DNA from: an uncultured Oscillospiraceae bacterium | Lineage (GTDB): Bacteria > Bacillota > Clostridia > Oscillospirales > Oscillospiraceae | Reading direction: 5' to 3' | Assembly: GCA_934661135.1 (NCBI GenBank) | Contig: CAKUJA010000084.1 | Span: 1 to 9,050, forward strand | Length of the DNA: 9,050 bases | Part shown: piece by piece, positions 6,798 through 9,050 of the stretch | Layout of the letters: every line of letters starts with the position of its first letter | Position numbering within the stretch: position 1 is the first letter of the stretch | The notes under the pieces: generated by a model | What the model saw: only the letters and a program-made list of their open reading frames with translations | Database searches by the model: none | What the model was told of the DNA's origin: nothing | Translations under genes and position numbers: made by a program

Positions 6798-6836
6798 GGG
6801 CAGATGCGCACAGCGCGTCAAGCTGTGCGGCTGTCC
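6798..6836 (+). other. Long hairpin between glgB and glgC
   Basis: CGCACAGC (6807-6814) pairs perfectly with GCTGTGCG (6822-6829) around a 7-base loop. After a small internal loop, GGGCAG (6798-6803) pairs with CTGTCC (6831-6836), including one G-U. No T-run follows, so it is not an intrinsic terminator. It ends six bases before the glgC SD at 6843-6850. It could be an mRNA stabiliser or processing site that adjusts glgC output relative to glgB, or a translation control element. The structure is clear; the role is inference. Confidence 0.5.
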
Positions 6837-6858
6837 CATCAAAAGGAGGAGTTCAGAT

Positions 6859-8043
6859 ATGCACTTCCAAAAAAAGCGTTGTGTGGCTATGCTGCTGGCG
6901 GGCGGCCAGGGCAGCCGGCTGATGGTTCTGACGGAGAATACAGCGAAGCCGGCTGTGCCCTTCGGCGGAAAATACCGGATTATTGATTTCCCGCTTTCCA
7001 ACTGTGTCAACTCCAAAATTGATACGGTGGGGATTCTCACGCAGTATCAGCCGTTGGAGCTCAACGAATATATCGGAAACGGCCAGCCTTGGGGTCTGAA
7101 CAGCTCGCATGGCGGCGTGCAGGTGCTTCCGCCCTATGCCAAGAGCAAGAACTCCGAGTGGTACAAGGGTACGGCGAACGCAATCTATCAGAATATTGGC
7201 TTTATTGACCGCTATGATCCGGACAATGTTCTGATTCTGTCCGGCGACCACATCTATAAGATGGATTATGCCGCGATGCTGGCGTTCCATGACCAGCACG
7301 ACTCCGATTGCACGATCGCTGTGCGCGACGTGCCGATGGCGGAGGCCAGCCGCTTCGGCATTATGAACACACTTGAGGACGGCTCGATCTATGAGTTTGA
7401 GGAGAAGCCGAAGCACCCGAAGTCGACGAATGCGTCCATGGGCATCTATGTGTTCAAGTGGAGCGTGCTGAAGAAGTTCCTCGAAGCGGACGAGGCTAAC
7501 CCCAAGAGCGAAAACGACTTCGGCAAGAACATCATTCCGGCGCTGCTCGACGCAGGACATAAGCTCTATGCCTACGAGTTTGAGGGATATTGGAAGGATG
7601 TCGGCACGATCAACAGCCTGTGGGAGGCGAATATGGATCTGCTCGGCAAGCATCCGGCGTTTGACCTGTCCGGTGGCAAGGGTAAGAAGATCTATGCCAG
7701 AAATACGGCCAAGCCGGCGACGTTTATTGCCAAAGCCGCCGAGCTCCATGAGTGCTTTATCTCCGAAGGCTGCGAGATCTACGGGATGATCAATCACTCG
7801 ATTATCTCCACCGGATGCACCGTCGGCAAGGGCGCCGAGGTGACCGACAGCGTGATTATGCCGGATGTCGTGATTGAAAACGGCGCGGTGATCCGCAACG
7901 CGATTATCGCCGAAGGCTGCCACATCAAGGCGGGAGCGCGGATCGGCGAGCTGAACGCGGACGGCGAACGGCGTATCAGCGTTATCGGCAAGGACAAGCA
8001 GATCGCGGAGGGCGCAGTGATTGCGGCCGGCGCGATTGTCTGA
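6859..8043 (+). CDS. glgC: Glucose-1-phosphate adenylyltransferase, catalytic subunit
   Basis: The enzyme makes ADP-glucose and pyrophosphate from ATP and glucose-1-phosphate, the committed step of bacterial glycogen synthesis. It has 394 residues, typical for the Firmicutes form. The nucleotidyltransferase domain shows GGQGSRL (15-21), AKPAVPFGGKYRIIDFPLSN (29-48), catalytic D130 in SGDHIYKMDY, the sugar-phosphate lysine K183 in FEEKP, and GYWKDVGTI (243-251). The C-terminal third (about 290-390) has the hexapeptide-repeat look of a left-handed beta-helix. All key motifs are intact, which identifies this as the catalytic partner of the GlgD that follows. The start is set by AAGGAGGA (6843-6850), 8 bases before the ATG. 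It lies 97 bases after glgB, behind a hairpin, and 24 bases before glgD. Confidence 0.97.
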   Translation: MHFQKKRCVAMLLAGGQGSRLMVLTENTAKPAVPFGGKYRIIDFPLSNCVNSKIDTVGILTQYQPLELNEYIGNGQPWGLNSSHGGVQVLPPYAKSKNSEWYKGTANAIYQNIGFIDRYDPDNVLILSGDHIYKMDYAAMLAFHDQHDSDCTIAVRDVPMAEASRFGIMNTLEDGSIYEFEEKPKHPKSTNASMGIYVFKWSVLKKFLEADEANPKSENDFGKNIIPALLDAGHKLYAYEFEGYWKDVGTINSLWEANMDLLGKHPAFDLSGGKGKKIYARNTAKPATFIAKAAELHECFISEGCEIYGMINHSIISTGCTVGKGAEVTDSVIMPDVVIENGAVIRNAIIAEGCHIKAGARIGELNADGERRISVIGKDKQIAEGAVIAAGAIV

Positions 8044-8067
8044 GCGCGCAGAGAAGGAGGACTTACT

Positions 8068-9050
8068 ATGAGCACCATGGGGATCATTTTTTCCAATATC
8101 TATGACAATAACATGGGTGAGCTGACCGCGATGCGCACCTCGGCGTCCATTCCCTTCGGCAGCCGCTATCGTCAGGTGGACTTTGTGCTGTCCAATATGG
8201 CAAATTCCGATATTAAGAATATCGGCATCATTACAAAGTACAACTATCAGTCGTTGATGGATCACCTCGGGAACTGCGAGGAATGGGATTTGAAGCTCGG
8301 CGACGGTGTGCGCTTCCTGCCGCCGTATGCCACAGGACATACCGGAGCCTACCACGGCAAGCTCGAAGCGCTTCAGACGGCCATGTCGGTGCTGGAGCGC
8401 AGCGACGCGGACTATGTTGTCCTCTCGGACACGACTGTGCTCTGTGCGATCAACTACCGGCTCGTTGTCGAGGAACATATCCGCTCCGGCTGCGACGTCA
8501 CGGTTGTAGCCAAGGCGGGCATTGCCAACGGCGAAAAGGTGCAGCACGCGGCGTTTAAGCTCGACGCCGAGGGTGAGATTGAGGATATGGCCGTCGACTA
8601 TCAGGCGCCGGAGGAGTATCTCGTCGGCATGAGTATGTTTGTCATTGCGCGCGAGAAGCTGATAGAGATCATCCGCGAAAGCGTGCCGCACGGCAAATAC
8701 CATCTGGAGCGGGATTTCCTGCTGCCGGAATACAATGAAGGACGGCTGAAGATTCACGTCTATCCGTTCCACAATGTGGTTATGTTCAACGACAGCACAC
8801 TGGAATACTACCGCAACAGTATGCGCCTGCTCGACGAAGAAGTCCGCCACGGCCTGTACCGCAGCGAGGTGCCGATCTACACGAAGGTGCGCGACGCGGT
8901 GCCGACGTTGTACGGCGAGAACGGCCGCACGCCAAACTGCCTGGTGGCGGACGGCTGCCACCTGTTCGGCTACGCGGAAAATTCGATCATCTTCCGGGAG
9001 GTTGAGATTGAAGAAGGCGCTGAGGTGCGTGACTGCGTTGTGATGCAGGG
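8068..9050 (+). CDS. glgD: GlgD, ADP-glucose pyrophosphorylase regulatory-type subunit (partial, runs off the right edge)
   Basis: The first 327 codons are present. The family is about 370 residues, so roughly the last 45 are missing. It is a GlgC homologue: PFGSRYRQVDFVLSN (29-43) matches the GlgC block PFGGKYRIIDFPLSN. However, the glycine-rich nucleotide loop GGQGSRL is replaced by a stretch around FSNIYDNNMGELT (8-20), and the catalytic SGDH by LSDTTV (119-124). The GlgC FEEKP lysine motif is not evident. This matches the known Firmicutes GlgD, which has little activity alone and modulates GlgC in a mixed oligomer (shown for Geobacillus stearothermophilus). The beta-helix domain starts near residue 290. 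AAGGAGGA (8054-8061) lies 6 bases before the ATG. It is co-transcribed with glgC (24-base gap). Glycogen synthase glgA is the likely next gene but lies outside the window. Confidence 0.95.
   Translation, partial: MSTMGIIFSNIYDNNMGELTAMRTSASIPFGSRYRQVDFVLSNMANSDIKNIGIITKYNYQSLMDHLGNCEEWDLKLGDGVRFLPPYATGHTGAYHGKLEALQTAMSVLERSDADYVVLSDTTVLCAINYRLVVEEHIRSGCDVTVVAKAGIANGEKVQHAAFKLDAEGEIEDMAVDYQAPEEYLVGMSMFVIAREKLIEIIRESVPHGKYHLERDFLLPEYNEGRLKIHVYPFHNVVMFNDSTLEYYRNSMRLLDEEVRHGLYRSEVPIYTKVRDAVPTLYGENGRTPNCLVADGCHLFGYAENSIIFREVEIEEGAEVRDCVVMQ

Noticed and set aside
4761..7040. Leftward open frame of 759 codons, and another at 6853-8961 (702 codons)
   Set aside because: These are antisense shadows of glgB, glgC and glgD, kept open by G+C-rich codon use. 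They contain no family motif, while the sense frames show complete enzyme signatures.
1..9050. CRISPR arrays, tRNA or rRNA genes, insertion sequences, toxin-antitoxin or defence genes
   Set aside because: I looked for them and saw no regularly spaced repeats, no cloverleaf with a conserved T-arm, no transposase motifs and no defence-type domains.

Overview
The window reads as a chromosomal segment of a Gram-positive anaerobe of the class Clostridia, most likely of the Oscillospirales/Ruminococcaceae type. The grounds are moderately high G+C, strong AAGGAGG-type ribosome binding sites, vegetative sigma-A-like promoters, a glgB-glgC-glgD order with the Firmicutes-type GlgD subunit, and a MacB-like ABC ATPase-permease fusion with no MacA partner. 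This assignment rests on gene content and my memory of the families, not on a database search.

Layout from left to right. Positions 1-113 hold three back-to-back hairpins. A long leftward gene (114-3065) encodes a 983-residue ABC transporter with an N-terminal ATPase and a C-terminal FtsX/MacB-like permease that carries an unusually large, acidic, Met-rich extracytoplasmic domain. A divergent intergenic region of 342 bases (3066-3407) carries a near-consensus promoter for the rightward GAPDH gene, and a 17-base direct repeat, one copy of which overlaps the -35 box. The GAPDH gene (3408-4439) ends in a textbook intrinsic terminator (4455-4487). A 438-base non-coding stretch follows (4440-4877), with possible leader RNA structure and a good promoter just before glgB. 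The glycogen operon then runs rightwards: glgB (4878-6761), glgC (6859-8043) and glgD (8068 to beyond the right edge).

How the genes work together. GlgC and GlgD should form the ADP-glucose pyrophosphorylase that commits glucose-1-phosphate to glycogen. GlgB adds the alpha-1,6 branches. Glycogen synthase (GlgA) and phosphorylase are expected past the right edge but are not seen. GAPDH is the NAD-dependent glycolytic enzyme and appears to be its own transcription unit. It sits beside the glycogen genes but is separated from them by a terminator. The ABC transporter is divergent, and nothing in the sequence links it functionally to carbon storage.

This is mostly ordinary housekeeping DNA. I found no clearly new system. 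The best leads are the odd extracytoplasmic domain of the transporter, the repeated motif in the divergent promoter region, and candidate RNA structures before glgB and glgC.
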